Numbered from the stretch's first letter, positions 37,701-51,563 are shown. The stretch: DNA of 64,000 bases from Diplolepis rosae (GCA_030998225.1 JAPYXD010000697.1:1205842-1269841); one strand, 5' to 3'. Notes: a model not told the origin generated them from the sequence alone. A program made the numbers and translations.

Positions 37701-37865
37701 ACTGTTATTCTGGTATTTGGCATCTTATATAATACACGATTCACTATAGCTTGAAGAGATGAAACCGAACAATATAACTAATATAAACCTACGAAAGTGT
37801 AAATACGGTTTTTCAGTTTATAAATCATGCACGTTTCAAGGTTCGAATCTGAACATTACTCAAAC
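34749..37865. repeat. Amplified HOR block: two 1161 bp sub-repeats plus A4d-B4-A5-B5
   Basis: Order (A1-H2-B2-A3-B3) twice, 34749-35909 and 35910-37070, then A4d 37071, B4 37237, A5 37447, B5 37658. Other starts: 34960, 35279, 35489, 35700, 36121, 36440, 36650, 36861. Length 3117 = 1161 + 1161 + 795. Same architecture as the amplification at 21297, but built with H2 instead of H and with B3 ending in the palindromic form, so it arose separately or was later converted. Confidence 0.93.
34960..35278. repeat. H2 unit: sister form of the B/A hybrid, 319 bp
   Basis: Same breakpoint and length as H, but the front half is a B5/B3-like mosaic (ctcgcgaagc, then ggtatttggcatcttcg, gcatgaaaacatg, gtgtagatac) and the junction is agcataacttagataatac. 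The A-derived half has cagcaatc and usually tgttgaac. It shares the ancestral deletion with H, and its front has been replaced or has diverged. H2 units start at 31038, 34960, 36121, 39601, 45445, 47400, 51775, 57067, 60502 and 61662, with variants at 44706 and 54425; none lies left of 31038. Confidence 0.9.
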
Positions 37866-39919
37866 ATTGCTTAGTATGTGATCATTTCTAATTCTCGTGA
37901 TGCTAAAAACAGTTATTCGCATATTTGATATTTTTGATAATACACGATTCAATATAGCATAAAAGGTTGACAGCGAACAATAAAACGTTTTGTTTAACAT
38001 AGGAAAATGCGGATATGGTTTTTAGGTTTTTGACAAATTTCACTTTTTTAGGTTGGACACTAGACAATATGCAAACATTGCTTAATATGTGAACATTTTG
38101 ACTTCTCGCGAAGTTAATATCTGTTATTCTCATAATTTGCAACTTCGATAATACACAATTCAATATAGCATGAAAAGATAAAACCGAACAATATAACTTC
38201 GTACTAAGCCTATGAAAGTGTAAATACGATTTTTCAGTTTATTAAGCATAATTTAGGTAATACACGATTCAATACAGACAGAAATCAATAAACCTTTTTG
38301 TTTAACATACGAAAATGCGAATGCGGTTTTTAGGTTTTTGACAAAATTCACATTTTAGGTTCGACACTAGACAATTAACAAACATTGCATAATATGTGAA
38401 CATTTTTACTTCTCGCGAAGCTAAAAACTGTTATTCTTATATTTGGCAACTTCGATAATACACAATTCAATATAGCGTGAAAAGATAAAACCGAACAATA
38501 TAACTTCGTACTTAACCTACGAAAGTGTAAATACGATTTTTCAGTTTATAAAGCATGCACGTTTCAAGGTTCGAAACTGAACATTACTCAAACATTGCTT
38601 AGTATGTGATCATTTTTAATTCTCGTGATGCTAAAAACAGTTATTCGCATATTTGATATTTTTGATAATACACGATTCAATATAGCATAAAAGGTTGAAA
38701 GCGAACAATAAAACGTTTTGTTTAACATACGAAAATGCGGATACGGTTTTTAGGTTTTTGACAAATTTCACTTTTTTAGGTTGGACACTAGACAATATGC
38801 AAACATGGCATAATATGTGAACATTTTTACTTCTCGCGAAGCTAAAAACTGTTATTCTCATAATTTGCAACTTCGATAAGACACAATTCAATATAGCATG
38901 AAAAGATAAAACCGAACAATATAACTTCGTACTTAACCAACGAAAGTGTAAATACGATTTTTCAGTTTATAAAGCATGCACGTTTCAAGTTTCGAAACTG
39001 AACATTACTCAAACATTGCTTAATATGTGATCATTTTTAATTCTCGTGATGCTAAAAAAAGTTATTCGCATATTTGATATTTTAGATAATATACGATACA
39101 TACATACGAAAATGCGAATGCGATTTTTAGGTTTTTGACAAAATTCACATTTTAGGTTCGACACTAGACAATATACAAACATTGCTTAATATGTGAACAT
39201 TTTGACTTCTCGCGAAGTTAATATCTGTTATTCTCATAATTGGCAACTTCGATATGACACAATTCAATATAGCATGAAAAGATAAAACCGAGCAATATAA
39301 CTTCGTACTTAACCTACGAAAGTGTAAATACGATTTTTCAGTTTATAAAGCATGCACGTTTCAAGTTTCGAAACTGAACATTACTCAAACATTGCTTAGT
39401 ATGTGATCATTTTTAATTCTATAATGCTAAAAACAGTTATTTGTATATTTGATATTTTTGATAATACACGATTCAATATAGCATAAAAGGTTGACAGCGA
39501 ACAATAAAACGTTTTGTTTAACATAGGAAAATGCGGATACGATTTTTAGGTTTTAGACATAATTCACTTTTTTTGGTTCGACACTAGACAATATGCAAAC
39601 ATTGCATAATATGTGAACATTTTTACTTCTCGCGAAGCTAAAAACTGTTATTCTGGTATTTGGCATCTTCGATAATACACAATTCAATATAGCCTGAAAA
39701 CATGAAACCGAACAATATAACTTCGTACTTAACCTACGAAAGTGTAGATACGATTTTTCAGTGTATTAAGCATAACTTAGATAATACACGATTCAATATA
39801 GAAAAAAACGACGACAGCAATCAATAAAGCTTTTGGTTGAACATACGAAAATGCGAATGCGATTTTTAGGTTTTTGACAAAATTCACATTTTAGGTTCGA
39901 CACTAGACAATATAAAAAA
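37866..39919. repeat. HOR copy ending in H2 instead of B5, 2054 bp
   Basis: Order A1-Hs-B2-A3-B3-A4d-B4-A5-H2. Unit starts: 37866, 38077, 38384, 38594, 38805, 39015, 39181, 39391, 39601. The A5 unit is 210 bp with ctataatgc at its start and a seven-T run before ggttcgac. The B5 place is taken by an H2, so the next A is lost and the order runs on into a B. H2 ends in the odd tataaaaaaattgc, which recurs at 54734-54748. Confidence 0.9.
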
Positions 39920-42122
39920 ATTGCTTAATATGTGAACATTTTTACTTCTCGCGAAGCTAAAAACTGTTATTCTTATATTTGGCAACTTCGATAATACACA
40001 ATTCAATTTAGCACGATAAGATAAAACCGAAGAATATAACTTCGTACTTAACCTACGAAAGTGTAAATACGATTTTTCAGTTTATAAAGCATGCACGTTT
40101 CAAGTTTCGAAACTAAACATTACTCAAACATTGCTTAGTATGTGATCATTTTTAATTCTCGTGATGCTAAAAAAAGTTATTCGCATATTTGATATTTTAG
40201 ATAATATACGATACATACATACGAAAATGCGAATGCGATTTTTAGGTTTTTGACAAAATTCACATTTTAGGTTCGACACTAGACAATATACAAACATTGC
40301 TTAATATGTGAACATTTTGACTTCTCGCGAAGTTAATATCTGTTATTCTCATAATTTGCAACTTCGATAATACACAATTCAATATAGCGTGAAAAGATAA
40401 AACCGAACAATATAACTTCGTACTAAGCCTATGAAAGTGTAAATACGATTTTTCAGTTTATTAAGCATAATTTAGGTAATACACGATTCAATACAGACAG
40501 AAATCAATAAACCTTTTTGTTTAACATACGAAAATGCGAATGCGGTTTTTAGGTTTTTGACAAAATTCACATTTTAGGTTCGACACTAGACAATTAACAA
40601 ACATTGCTTAATATGTGAACATTTTTACTTCTCGCGAAGCTAAAAACTGTTATTCTTATATTTGGCAACTTCGATAATACACAATTCAATATAGCGTGAA
40701 AAGATAAAACCGAACAATATAACTTCGTACTTAAACTACGAAAGTGTAAATACGATTTTTCAGTTTATAAAGCATGCACGTTTCAAGGTTCGAATCTGAA
40801 CATTACTCAAACATTGCTTAGTATGTGATCATTTCTAATTCTCGTGATGCTAAAAACAGTTATTCGCATATTTGATATTTTTGATAATACACGATTCAAT
40901 ATAGCATAAAAGGATGAAAGCGAACAATAAAACTTTTTGTTTTACATACGAAAATGTGGATACGGTTTTTAGGTTTTTGACAAATTTCACTTTTTTAGGT
41001 TGGACACTAGACAATATGCAAACATGGCATAATATGTGAACATTTTTACTTCTCGCGAAGCTAAAAACTGTTATTCTCATAATTTGCAACTTCGATAAGA
41101 CACAATTCAATATAGCATGAAAAGATAAAACCGAACAATATAACTTCGTACTTAACCTACGAAAGTGTAAATACGATTTTTCAGTTTATAAAGCATGCAC
41201 GTTTCAAGTTTCGAAACTGAACATTACTCAAACATTGCTTAGTATGTGATCATTTTTAATTCTCGTGATGCTAAAAAAAGTTATTCGCATATTTGATATT
41301 TTAGATAATATACGATACATACATACGAAAATGCGAATGCGATTTTTAGGTTTTTGACAAAATTCACATTTTAGGTTCGACACTAGACAATATACAAACA
41401 TTGCTTAATATGTGAACATTTTTACTTCTCGCGAAGCTAAAAACTGTTATTCTCATATTTGGCAACTTCGATAATACACAATTCAATATAGCATGAAAAG
41501 ATAAAACCGAGCAATATAACTTCGTACTTAACCTACGAAAGTGTAAATACGATTTTTCAGTTTATAAAGCATGCACGTTTCAAGGTTCGAAACTGAACAT
41601 TACTCAAACATTGCTTAGTATGTGATCATTTTTAATTCTCGTGATGCTAAAACAGTTATTCGCATATTTGATATTTTTGATAATACACGATTCAATATAG
41701 CATAAAAGGTTGACAGCGAACAATAAAACGTTTTGTTTAACATACGAAAATGCGGATATGGTTTTTAGGTTTTTGACAAATTTCACTTTTTTAGGTTGGA
41801 CACTAGACAATATGCAAAAATTGCATAATATGTGAATATTTTCACTTCTCGTGAACCTTAAAACTGTTATTCTGGTATTTGGCATCTTATATAATACACG
41901 ATTCACTATAGCTTGAAGAGATGAAACCGAACAATATAACTTCGTACTTATCCTACGAAAGTGTAAATACGATTTTTCAGTTTATAAAGCATAATTTAGG
42001 TAATACACGATTCAATACAGACAGAAATCAATAAAACGTTTTGTTTAACATACGAAAATGCGGATATGGTTTTTACGTTTTTGACAAATTTCACTTTTTT
42101 AGGTACGACACTAGACAATATG
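39920..42122. repeat. Rearranged HOR block ending in a B5/A fusion, 2203 bp
   Basis: Order B2-A4d-Hs-B2-A3-B3-A4d-B4-A-(B5/A). Unit starts: 39920, 40130, 40296, 40603, 40813, 41024, 41234, 41400, 41610, 41820. The first B has a private patch (gcacgataag, ccgaagaat) shared with the B at 48094. B4 at 41400 is mixed: accgagcaat of B4 with gctaaaaactg of other types. The B5/A fusion at 41820 matches that at 27294 in its front and junction but differs in its A-derived part. Confidence 0.9.
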
Positions 42123-43114
42123 AACATTTTTACTTCTCGCGAAGCTAAAAACTGATATTCTCATAATTTGCAACATCGATAAGACACAATTCAATATAGC
42201 ATGAAAAGATAAAACCGAACAATATAACTTCGTACTTAACCTACGAAAGTGTAAATACGATTTTTCAGTTTATAAAGCATGCACGTTTCAAGTTTCGAAA
42301 CTGAACATTACTCAAACATTGCTTAGTATGTGATCATTTTTAATTCTCGTGATGCTAAAAAAAGTTATTCGCATATTTGATATTTTAGATAATATACGAT
42401 ACATACATACGAAAATGCGAATGCGATTTTTAGGTTTTTGACAAAATTCACATTTTAGGTTCGACACTAGACAATATACAAACATTGCTTAATATGTGAA
42501 CATTTTGACTTCTCGCGAAGTTAATATCTGTTATTCTCATAATTGGCAACTTCGATAATACACAATTCAATATAGCATGAAAAGATAAAACCGAGCAATA
42601 TAACTTCGTACTTAACCTACGAAAGTGTAAATACGATTTTTCAGTTTATAAAGCATGCACGTTTCAAGTTTCGAAACTGAACATTACTCAAACATTGCTT
42701 AGTATGTGATCATTTTTAATTCTCTTAATGCTAAAAACAGTTATTTGTATATTTGATATTTTTGATAATACACGATTCAATATAGCATAAAAGGTTGAAA
42801 GCGATCAATAAAACGTTTTGTTTAACATAGGAAAATGCGGATACGATTTTTAGGTTTTAGACATAATTCACTTTTTTAGGTTCGACACTAGACAATATGC
42901 AAAAATTGCATAATATGTGAATATTTTCACTTCTCGCGAAGCTAAAAACTGTTATTCTCATAATTTGCAACATCGATAAGACACAATTCAATATAGCATG
43001 AAAAGATAAAACCGAACAATATAACTTCGTACTTAACCTACGAAAGTGTAAATACGATTTTTCAGTTTATAAAGCATGCACGTTTCAAGTTTCGAAACTG
43101 AACATTACTCAAAC
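42123..43114. repeat. Half-HOR: truncated B3-A4d-B4-A5-B5/B3, 992 bp
   Basis: Unit starts: B3 42123 (195 bp, first 15 bases missing), A4d 42318, B4 42484, A5 42694, B5/B3 42905. It is the counterpart of 27602-28607, including the same B5-to-B3 switch in the closing unit. The truncation joins gacaatatg of the previous unit directly to aacattttt, a 20 bp loss explained by the aatatg direct repeat at both edges. Confidence 0.91.
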
Positions 43115-46100
43115 ATTGCTTAGTATGTGATCATTTTTAATTCTCGTGATGCTAAAAAAAGTTATTCGCATATTTGATATTTTAGATAATATACGATACA
43201 TACATACGAAAATGCGAATGCGATTTTTAGGTTTTTGACAAAATTCACATTTTAGGTTCGACACTAGACAATATACAAACATTGCTTAATATGTGAACAT
43301 TTTTGACTTCTCGCGAAGTTAATATCTGTTATTCTCATAATTTGGCAACTTCGATAAGACACGATTCAATATAGCATGAAGAGATGAAACCGAACAATAT
43401 AACTTCGTACTTAAGCCTATGAAAGTGTAAATACGATTTTTCAGTTTATTAAGCATAATTTAGGTAATACACGATTCAATACAGACAGAAATCAATAAAC
43501 CTTTTTGTTTAACATACGAAAATGCGAATGCGGTTTTTAGGTTTTTGACAAAATTCACATTTTAGGTTCGACACAAGACAATTAACAAACATTGCTTAAT
43601 ATGTGAACATTTTTACTTCTCGCGAAGCTAAAAACTGTTATTCTTATATTTGGCAACTTCGATAATACACAATTCAATATAGCGTGAAAAGATAAAACCG
43701 AACAATATAACTTCGTACTTAACCTACGAAAGTGTAAATACGATTTTTCAGTTTATAAAGCATGCACGTTTCGAGTTTCGAAACTGAATATTACTCAAAC
43801 ATTGCTTAGTATGTGATCATTTTTAATTCTCGTGATGCTAAAAAAAGTTATTCGCATATTTGATATTTTAGATAATATACGATACATACATACGTAAATG
43901 CGAATGCGATTTTAGGTTTTTGACAAAATTCACATTTTAGGTTCGACACTAGACAATATACAAACATTGCTTAAAATGTGAACATTTTGACTTCTCGCGA
44001 AGTTAATATCTGTTATTCTCATAATTGGCAACTTCGATAAGACACGATTCAATATAGCTTGAAGAGATGAAACCGAACAATATAACTTCGTACTAAGCCT
44101 ATGAAAGTGTAAATACGATTTTTCAGTTTATTAAGCATAATTTAGGTAATACACGATTCAATATAGAAAAAAACGACGACAGAAATCAATAAACCTTTTT
44201 GTTTAACATACGAAAATGCGAATGCGGTTTTTAGGTTTTTGACAAAATTCACATTTTAGGTTCGACACTAGACAATTAACAAACATTGCTTAATATGTGA
44301 ACATTTTTACTTCTCGCGAAGCTAAAAACTGTTATTCTTATATTTGGCAACTTCGATAATACACAATTCAATATAGCGTGAAAAGATAAAACCGAACAAT
44401 ATAACTTCGTACTTAAACTACGAAAGTGTAAATACGATTTTTCTGTTTTTAATGCATGCACGTTTCAAGGTTCGAATCTGAACATTTCTCAAACATTGCT
44501 TAGTATGTGATCTTTTCTAATTCTCGTGATGCTAAAAACAGTTATTCGCATATTAGATATTTTTGATAATTCACGATTCAATATAGCATAAAAGGTTGAA
44601 AGCGAACAATAAAACGTTTTGTTTAACATACGAAAATGCGGATATGGTTTTTAGGTTTTTGACAAATTTTACTTTTTTAGGTTGGACACTAGACAATATG
44701 CAAACATGGCATAATATGTGAACATTTTTACTTCTCGCGAAGCTAAAAACTGTTATTCTCATAATTTGCAACTTCGATAAGACACAATTCAATATAGCAT
44801 GAAAAGATAAAACCGAGCAATATAACTTCGTACTTAACCTACGAAAGTGTAGATACGATTTTTCAGTTTATTAAGCATAACTTAGATAATACAAGATTCA
44901 ATATAGAAAAAAACGACGACAGCAATCAATAAACCTTTTTGTTGAACATACGAAAATGCGAATGCGATTTTTAGGTTTTTGACAAAATTCACATTTTAGG
45001 TTCGACACTAGACAATATACAAACATTGCATAATATGTGAACATTTTTACTTCTCGCGAAGCTAAAAACTGTTATTCTTATATTTGGCAACTTCGATAAT
45101 ACACAATTCAATATAGCGTGAAAAGATAAAACCGAACAATATAACTTCGTACTTAACCTACGAAAGTGTAAATACGATTTTTCAGTTTATAAAGCATGCA
45201 CGTTTCAAGGTTCGAAACTGAACATTACTCAAACATTGCTTAGTATGTGATCATTTTTAATTCTCGTGATGCTAAAACAGTTATTCGCATATTTGATATT
45301 TTTGATAATACACGATTCAATATAGCATAAAAGGTTGACAGCGAACAATAAAACGTTTTGTTTAACATACGAAAATGCGGATATGGTTTTTAGGTTTTTG
45401 ACAAATTTCACTTTTTTAGGTTCGACACTAGACAATATGCAAACATTGCATAATATGTGAACATTTTTACTTCTCGCGAAGCTAAAAACTGTTATTCTGG
45501 TATTTGGCAACTTCGATAATACACTATTCAATATAGCATGAAAACATGAAACCGAACAATATAACTTCGTACTTAACCTACGAAAGTGTAGATACGATTT
45601 TTCAGTGTATTAAGCATAACTTAGATAATACACGATTCAATATAGAAAAAAACGACGACAGCAATCAATAAACCTTTTGGTTGAACATACGAAAATGCGA
45701 ATGCGATTTTTAGGTTTTTGACAAAATTCACATTTTAGGTTCGACACTAGACAATATACAAACATTGCATAATATGTGAACATTTTTACTTCTCGCGAAG
45801 CTAAAAACTGTTATTCTTATATTTGGCAACTTCGATAATACACAATTCAATATAGCGTGAAAAGATAAAACCGAACAATATAACTTCGTACTTAAACTAC
45901 GAAAGTGTAAATACGATTTTTCAGTTTATAAAGCATGCACGTTTCAAGGTTCGAATCTGAACATTACTCAAACATTGCTTAGTATGTGATCATTTTTAAT
46001 TCTCGTGATGCTAAAACAGTTATTCGCATATTTGATATTTTTGATAATACACGATTCAATATAGCATAAAAGGTTGACAGCGAACAATAAAACGTTTTGT

Positions 46101-47188
46101 TTAACATACGAAAATGCGGATATGGTTTTTAGGTTTTTGACAAATTTCACTTTTTTAGGTTCGACACTAGACAATATGCAAACATTGCATAATATGTGAA
46201 CATTTTTACTTCTCGCGAAGCTAAAAACTGTTATTCTCATAATTTGCAACATCGATAAGACACAATTCAATATAGCATGAAAAGATAAAACCGAACAATA
46301 TAACTTCGTACTTAACCAACGAAAGTGTAAATACGATTTTTCAGTTTATAAAGCATGCACGTTTCAAGTTTCGAAACTGAACATTACTCAAACATTGCTT
46401 AGTATGTGATCATTTTTAATTCTCGTGATGCTAAAAAAAGTTATTCGCATATTTGATATTTTAGATAATATACGATACATACATACGTAAATGCGAATGC
46501 GATTTTTAGGTTTTTGACAAAATTCACATTTTAGGTTCGACACTAGACAATATACAAACATTGCTTAATATGTGAACATTTTGACTTCTCGCGAAGTTAA
46601 TATCTGTTATTCTCATAATTGGCAACTTCGATAATACACAATTCAATATAGCATGAAAAGATAAAACCGAGCAATATAACTTCGTACTTAACCTACGAAA
46701 GTGTAAATATGATTTTTCAGTTTATAAAGCATGCACGTTTCAAGTTTCGAAACTGAACATTACTCAAACATTGCTTAGTATGTGATCATTTTTAATTCTC
46801 TTAATGCTAAAAACAGTTATTTGTATATTTGATATTTTTGATAATACACGATTCAATATAGCATAAAAGGTTGAAAGCGATCAATAAAACGTTTTGTTTA
46901 ACATAGGAAAATGCGGATACGATTTTTAGGTTTTAGACATAATTCACTTTTTTAGGTTCGACACTAGACAATATGCAAAAATTGCATAATATGTGAATAT
47001 TTTCACTTCTCGTGAACCTTAAAACTGTTATTCTGGTATTTGGCATCTTATATAATACACGATTCACTATAGCTTGAAGAGATGAAACCGAACAATATAA
47101 CTAATATAAACCTACGAAAGTGTAAATACGGTTTTTCAGTTTATAAATCATGCACGTTTCAAGGTTCGAAACTGAACATTACTCAAAC
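43115..47188. repeat. Long rearranged HOR block rich in H-type units, 4074 bp
   Basis: Order A4d-Hs-B2-A4d-H-B2-A3-H2'-B2-A-H2-B2-A-B3-A4d-B4-A5-B5. Unit starts: 43115, 43281, 43591, 43801, 43966, 44285, 44495, 44706, 45025, 45235, 45445, 45764, 45974, 46184, 46394, 46560, 46770, 46981. Four hybrid units occur in one block. The hybrid at 44706 has a B3 front (atggcata, aatttgcaac) joined to the H2 junction. The first seven units parallel 28608-30195. Confidence 0.9.
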
Positions 47189-50100
47189 ATTGCTTAGTAT
47201 GTGATCATTTCTAATTCTCGTGATGCTAAAAACAGTTATTCGCATATTTGATATTTTTGATAATACACGATTCAATATAGCATAAAAGGTTGAAAGCGAA
47301 CAATAAAACGTTTTGTTTAACATAGGAAAATGCGGATATGGTTTTTAGGTTTTTGACAAATTTCACTTTTTTAGGTTCGACACTAGACAATATGCAAACA
47401 TTGCATAATATGTGAACATTTTTACTTCTCGCGAAGCTAAAAACTGTTATTCTGGTATTTGGCATCTTCGATAATACACGATTCAATATAGCATGAAAAC
47501 ATGAAACCGAACAATATAACTTCGTACTTAACCTACGAAAGTGTAGATACGATTTTTCAGTTTATTAAGCATAACTTAGATAATACACGATTCAATATAG
47601 AAAAAAACGACGACAGCAATCAATAAACCTTTTTGTTTAACATACGAAAATGCGAATGCGATTTTTAGGTTTTTGACAAAATTCACATTTTAGGTTCGAC
47701 ACTAGACAATATACAAACATTGCTTAATATGTGAACATTTTTACTTCTCGCGAAGCTAAAAACTGTTATTCTCATAATTTGCAACATCGATAAGACACAA
47801 TTCAATATAGCATGAAAAGATAAAACCGAACAATATAACTTCGTACTTAACCAACGAAAGTGTAAATACGATTTTTCAGTTTATAAAGCATGCACGTTTC
47901 AAGTTTCGAAACTGAACATTACTCAAACATTGCTTAGTATGTGATCATTTTTAATTCTCGTGATGCTAAAACAGTTATTCGCATATTTGATATTTTAGAT
48001 AATATACGATACATACATACGAAAATGCGAATGCGATTTTTAGGTTTTTGACAAAATTCACATTTTAGGTTCGACACTAGACAATATACAAACATTGCTT
48101 AATATGTGAACATTTTTACTTCTCGCGAAGTTAAAATCTGTTATTCTCATAATTGGCAACTTCGATAAGACACGATTCAATATAGCACGATAAGATAAAA
48201 CCGAAGAATATAACTTCGTACTTAACCTACGAAAGTGTAAATACGATTTTTCAGTTTATAAAGCATGCACGTTTCAAGTTTCGAAACTGAACATTACTCA
48301 AACATTGCTTAGTATGTGATCATTTTTAATTCTCGTGATGCTAAAAAAAGTTATTCGCATATTTGATATTTTAGATAATATACGATACATACATACGTAA
48401 ATGCGAATGCGATTTTTAGGTTTTTGACAAAATTCACATTTTAGGTTCGACACTAGACAATTAACAAACATTGCTTAATATGTGAACATTTTTACTTCTC
48501 GCGAAGCTAAAAACTGTTATTCTTATATTTGGCAACTTCGATAATACACAATTCAATATAGCCAGCACAGATAACACCGAACAATATAACTTCGTACTTA
48601 AACTACGAAAGTGTAAATACGATTTTTCAGTTTATAAAGCATGCACGTTTCAAGGTTCGAATCTGAACATTACTCAAACATTGCTTAGTATGTGATCATT
48701 TCTAATTCTCGTGATGCTAAAAACAGTTATTCGCATATTTGATATTTTTGATAATACACGATTCAATATAGCATAAAAGATTGAAAGCGAATAATAAAAC
48801 GTTTTTTTTAACATACGAAAATGCGGATACGGTTTTTAGGTTTTTGACAAATTTCACTTTTTTAGGTTGGACACTAGACAATATGCAAACATGGCATAAT
48901 ATGTGAACATTTTTACTTCTCGCGAAGCTAAAAACTGTTATTCTCATAATTTGCAACTTCGATAAGACACAATTCAATATAGCATGAAAAGATAAAACCG
49001 AACAATATAACTTCGTACTTAACCAACGAAAGTGTAAATACGATTTTTCAGTTTATAAAGCATGCACGTTTCGAGTTTCGAAACTGAACATTACTCAAAC
49101 ATTGCTTAGTATGTGATCATTTTTAATTCTCGTGATGCTAAAAAAAGTTATTCGCATATTTGATATTTTAGATAATATACGATACATACATGCGAAAATG
49201 CGAATGCGATTTTAGGTTTTTGACAAAATTCACATTTTAGGTTCGACACTAGACAATATACAAACATTGCTTAAAATGTGAACATTTTGACTTCTCGCGA
49301 AGTTAATATCTGTTATTCTCATAATTGGCAACTTCGATAAGACACGATTCAATATAGCTTGAAGAGATGAAACCGAACAATATAACTTCGTACTAAGCCT
49401 ATGAAAGTGTAAATACGATTTTTCAGTTTATTAAGCATAATTTAGGTAATACACGATTCAATATAGAAAAAAACGACGACAGAAATCAATAAACCTTTTT
49501 GTTTAACATACGAAAATGCGAATGCGGTTTTTAGGTTTTTGACAAAATTCACTTTTTTAGGTTCGACACTAGACAATAACAAACATTGCATAATATGTGA
49601 ACATTTTCAGTTCTCGCTAAGCTTAAAACTGTTATTCTTATATTTGGCAACATCGATAATACACAATTCAATATAGCATGATAAGATAAAACCGAACAAT
49701 ATAACTTCGTACTTAACCTACGAAAGTGTAAATACGATTTTTCAGTTTATAAAGCATGCACGTTTCAAGGTTCGAATCTGAACATTACTCAAACATTGCT
49801 TAGTATGTGATCATTTCTAATTCTCGTGATGCTAAAAACAGTTATTCGCATATTAGATATTTTTGATAATTCACGATTCAATATAGCATGCACGTTTCAA
49901 GTTTCGAAACTGAACATTACTCAAACATTGCTTAGTATGTGATCATTTTTAATTCTCTTAATGCTAAAAACAGTTATTTGTATATTTGATATTTTTGATA
50001 ATACACGATTCAATATAGCATAAAAGGTTGAAAGCGAACAATAAAACGTTTTGTTTAACATACGAAAATGCGGATATGGTTTTTAGGTTTTTGACAAATT

Positions 50101-51563
50101 TCACTTTTTTAGGTTGGACACTAGACAATATGCAAACATGGCATAATATGTGAACATTTTTACTTCTCGCGAAGCTAAAAACTGTTATTCTCATAATTTG
50201 CAACATCGATAAGACACAATTCAATATAGCATGAAAAGATAAAACCGAACAATATAACTTCGTACTTAACCAACGAAAGTGTAAATACGATTTTTCAGTT
50301 TATAAAGCATGCACGTTTCAAGGTTCGAATCTGAACATTACTCAAACATTGCTTAGAATGTGATCATTTCTAATTCTCGTGATGCTAAAAACAGTTAGTC
50401 GCATATTTGATATTTTTGATAATACACGATTCAATATAGCATAAAAGGTTGACAGCGAACAATAAAACGTTTTGTTTAACATACGAAAATGCGGATATGG
50501 TTTTTAGGTTTTTGACAAATTTCACTTTTTTAGGTTGGACACTAGACAATATGCAAACATGGCATAATATGTGAACATTTTTACTTCTCGCGAAGCTAAA
50601 AACTGTTATTCTCATAATTTGCAACTTCGATAAGACACAATTCAATATAGCATGAAAAGATAAAACCGAACAATATAACTTCGTACTTAACCTACGAAAG
50701 TGTAAATACGATTTTTCAGTTTATAAAGCATGCACGTTTCAAGTTTCGAAACTGAACATTACTCAAACATTGCTTAGTATGTGATCATTTTTAATTCTCG
50801 TGATGCTAAAAAAAGTTATTCGCATATTTGATATTTTAGATAATATACGATACATACATACGAAAATGCGAATGCGATTTTTAGGTTTTTGACAAAATTC
50901 ACATTTTAGGTTCGACACTAGACAATATACAAACATTGCTTAATATGTGAACATTTTGACTTCTCGCGAAGTTAATATCTGTTATTCTCATAATTGGCAA
51001 CTTCGATAATACACAATTCAATATAGCATGAAAAGATAAAACCGAGCAATATAACTTCGTACTTAACCTACGAAAGTGTAAATACGATTTTTCAGTTTAT
51101 AAAGCATGCACGTTTCAAGTTTCGAAACTGAACATTACTCAAACATTGCTTAGTATGTGATCATTTTTAATTCTCTTAATGCTAAAAACAGTTATTTGTA
51201 TATTTGATATTTTTGATAATACACGATTCAATATAGCATAAAAGGTTGAAAGCGATCAATAAAACGTTTTGTTTAACATAGGAAAATGCGGATACGATTT
51301 TTAGGTTTTAGACATAATTCACTTTTTTAGGTTCGACACTAGACAATATGCAAAAATTGCATAATATGTGAATATTTTCACTTCTCGTGAACCTTAAAAC
51401 TGTTATTCTGGTATTTGGCATCTTATATAATACACGATTCACTATAGCTTGAAGAGATGAAACCGAACAATATAACTAATATAAACCTACGAAAGTGTAA
51501 ATACGGTTTTTCAGTTTATAAATCATGCACGTTTCAAGGTTCGAATCTGAACATTACTCAAAC
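47189..51563. repeat. Long rearranged HOR block with an A/B fusion, 4375 bp
   Basis: Order A1-H2-B3-A4d-B4-A4d-B2-A3-B3-A4d-H-B-(A/B)-A-B3-A3-B3-A4d-B4-A5-B5. Unit starts: 47189, 47400, 47719, 47929, 48094, 48304, 48470, 48680, 48891, 49101, 49266, 49585, 49795, 49927, 50138, 50348, 50559, 50769, 50935, 51145, 51356. The B at 49585 has an unusual ctcgctaagctt. The 132 bp unit at 49795 joins an A front to a B tail. The B2 at 48470 has a tight cluster of substitutions near 48561-48575. Confidence 0.9.
49795..49926. repeat. A-front / B-tail fusion unit, 132 bp
   Basis: The shortest unit in the window. It starts as an A3 of the tattagat, taattcacg subtype, reaches aatatagcat, then continues as the last part of a B (gcacgtttcaagtttcg). 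A has atagcataaaag and B has aaagcatgcacg, so the shared agcat is the probable joining point. This is the reverse order of the H hybrid, which goes from B into A. Confidence 0.9.

Noticed and set aside
44276..44461. Minus-strand open frame beginning with a true ATG
   Set aside because: Created by two local substitutions near 44440-44456 that remove the usual stop. It is a one-off within repeat sequence.
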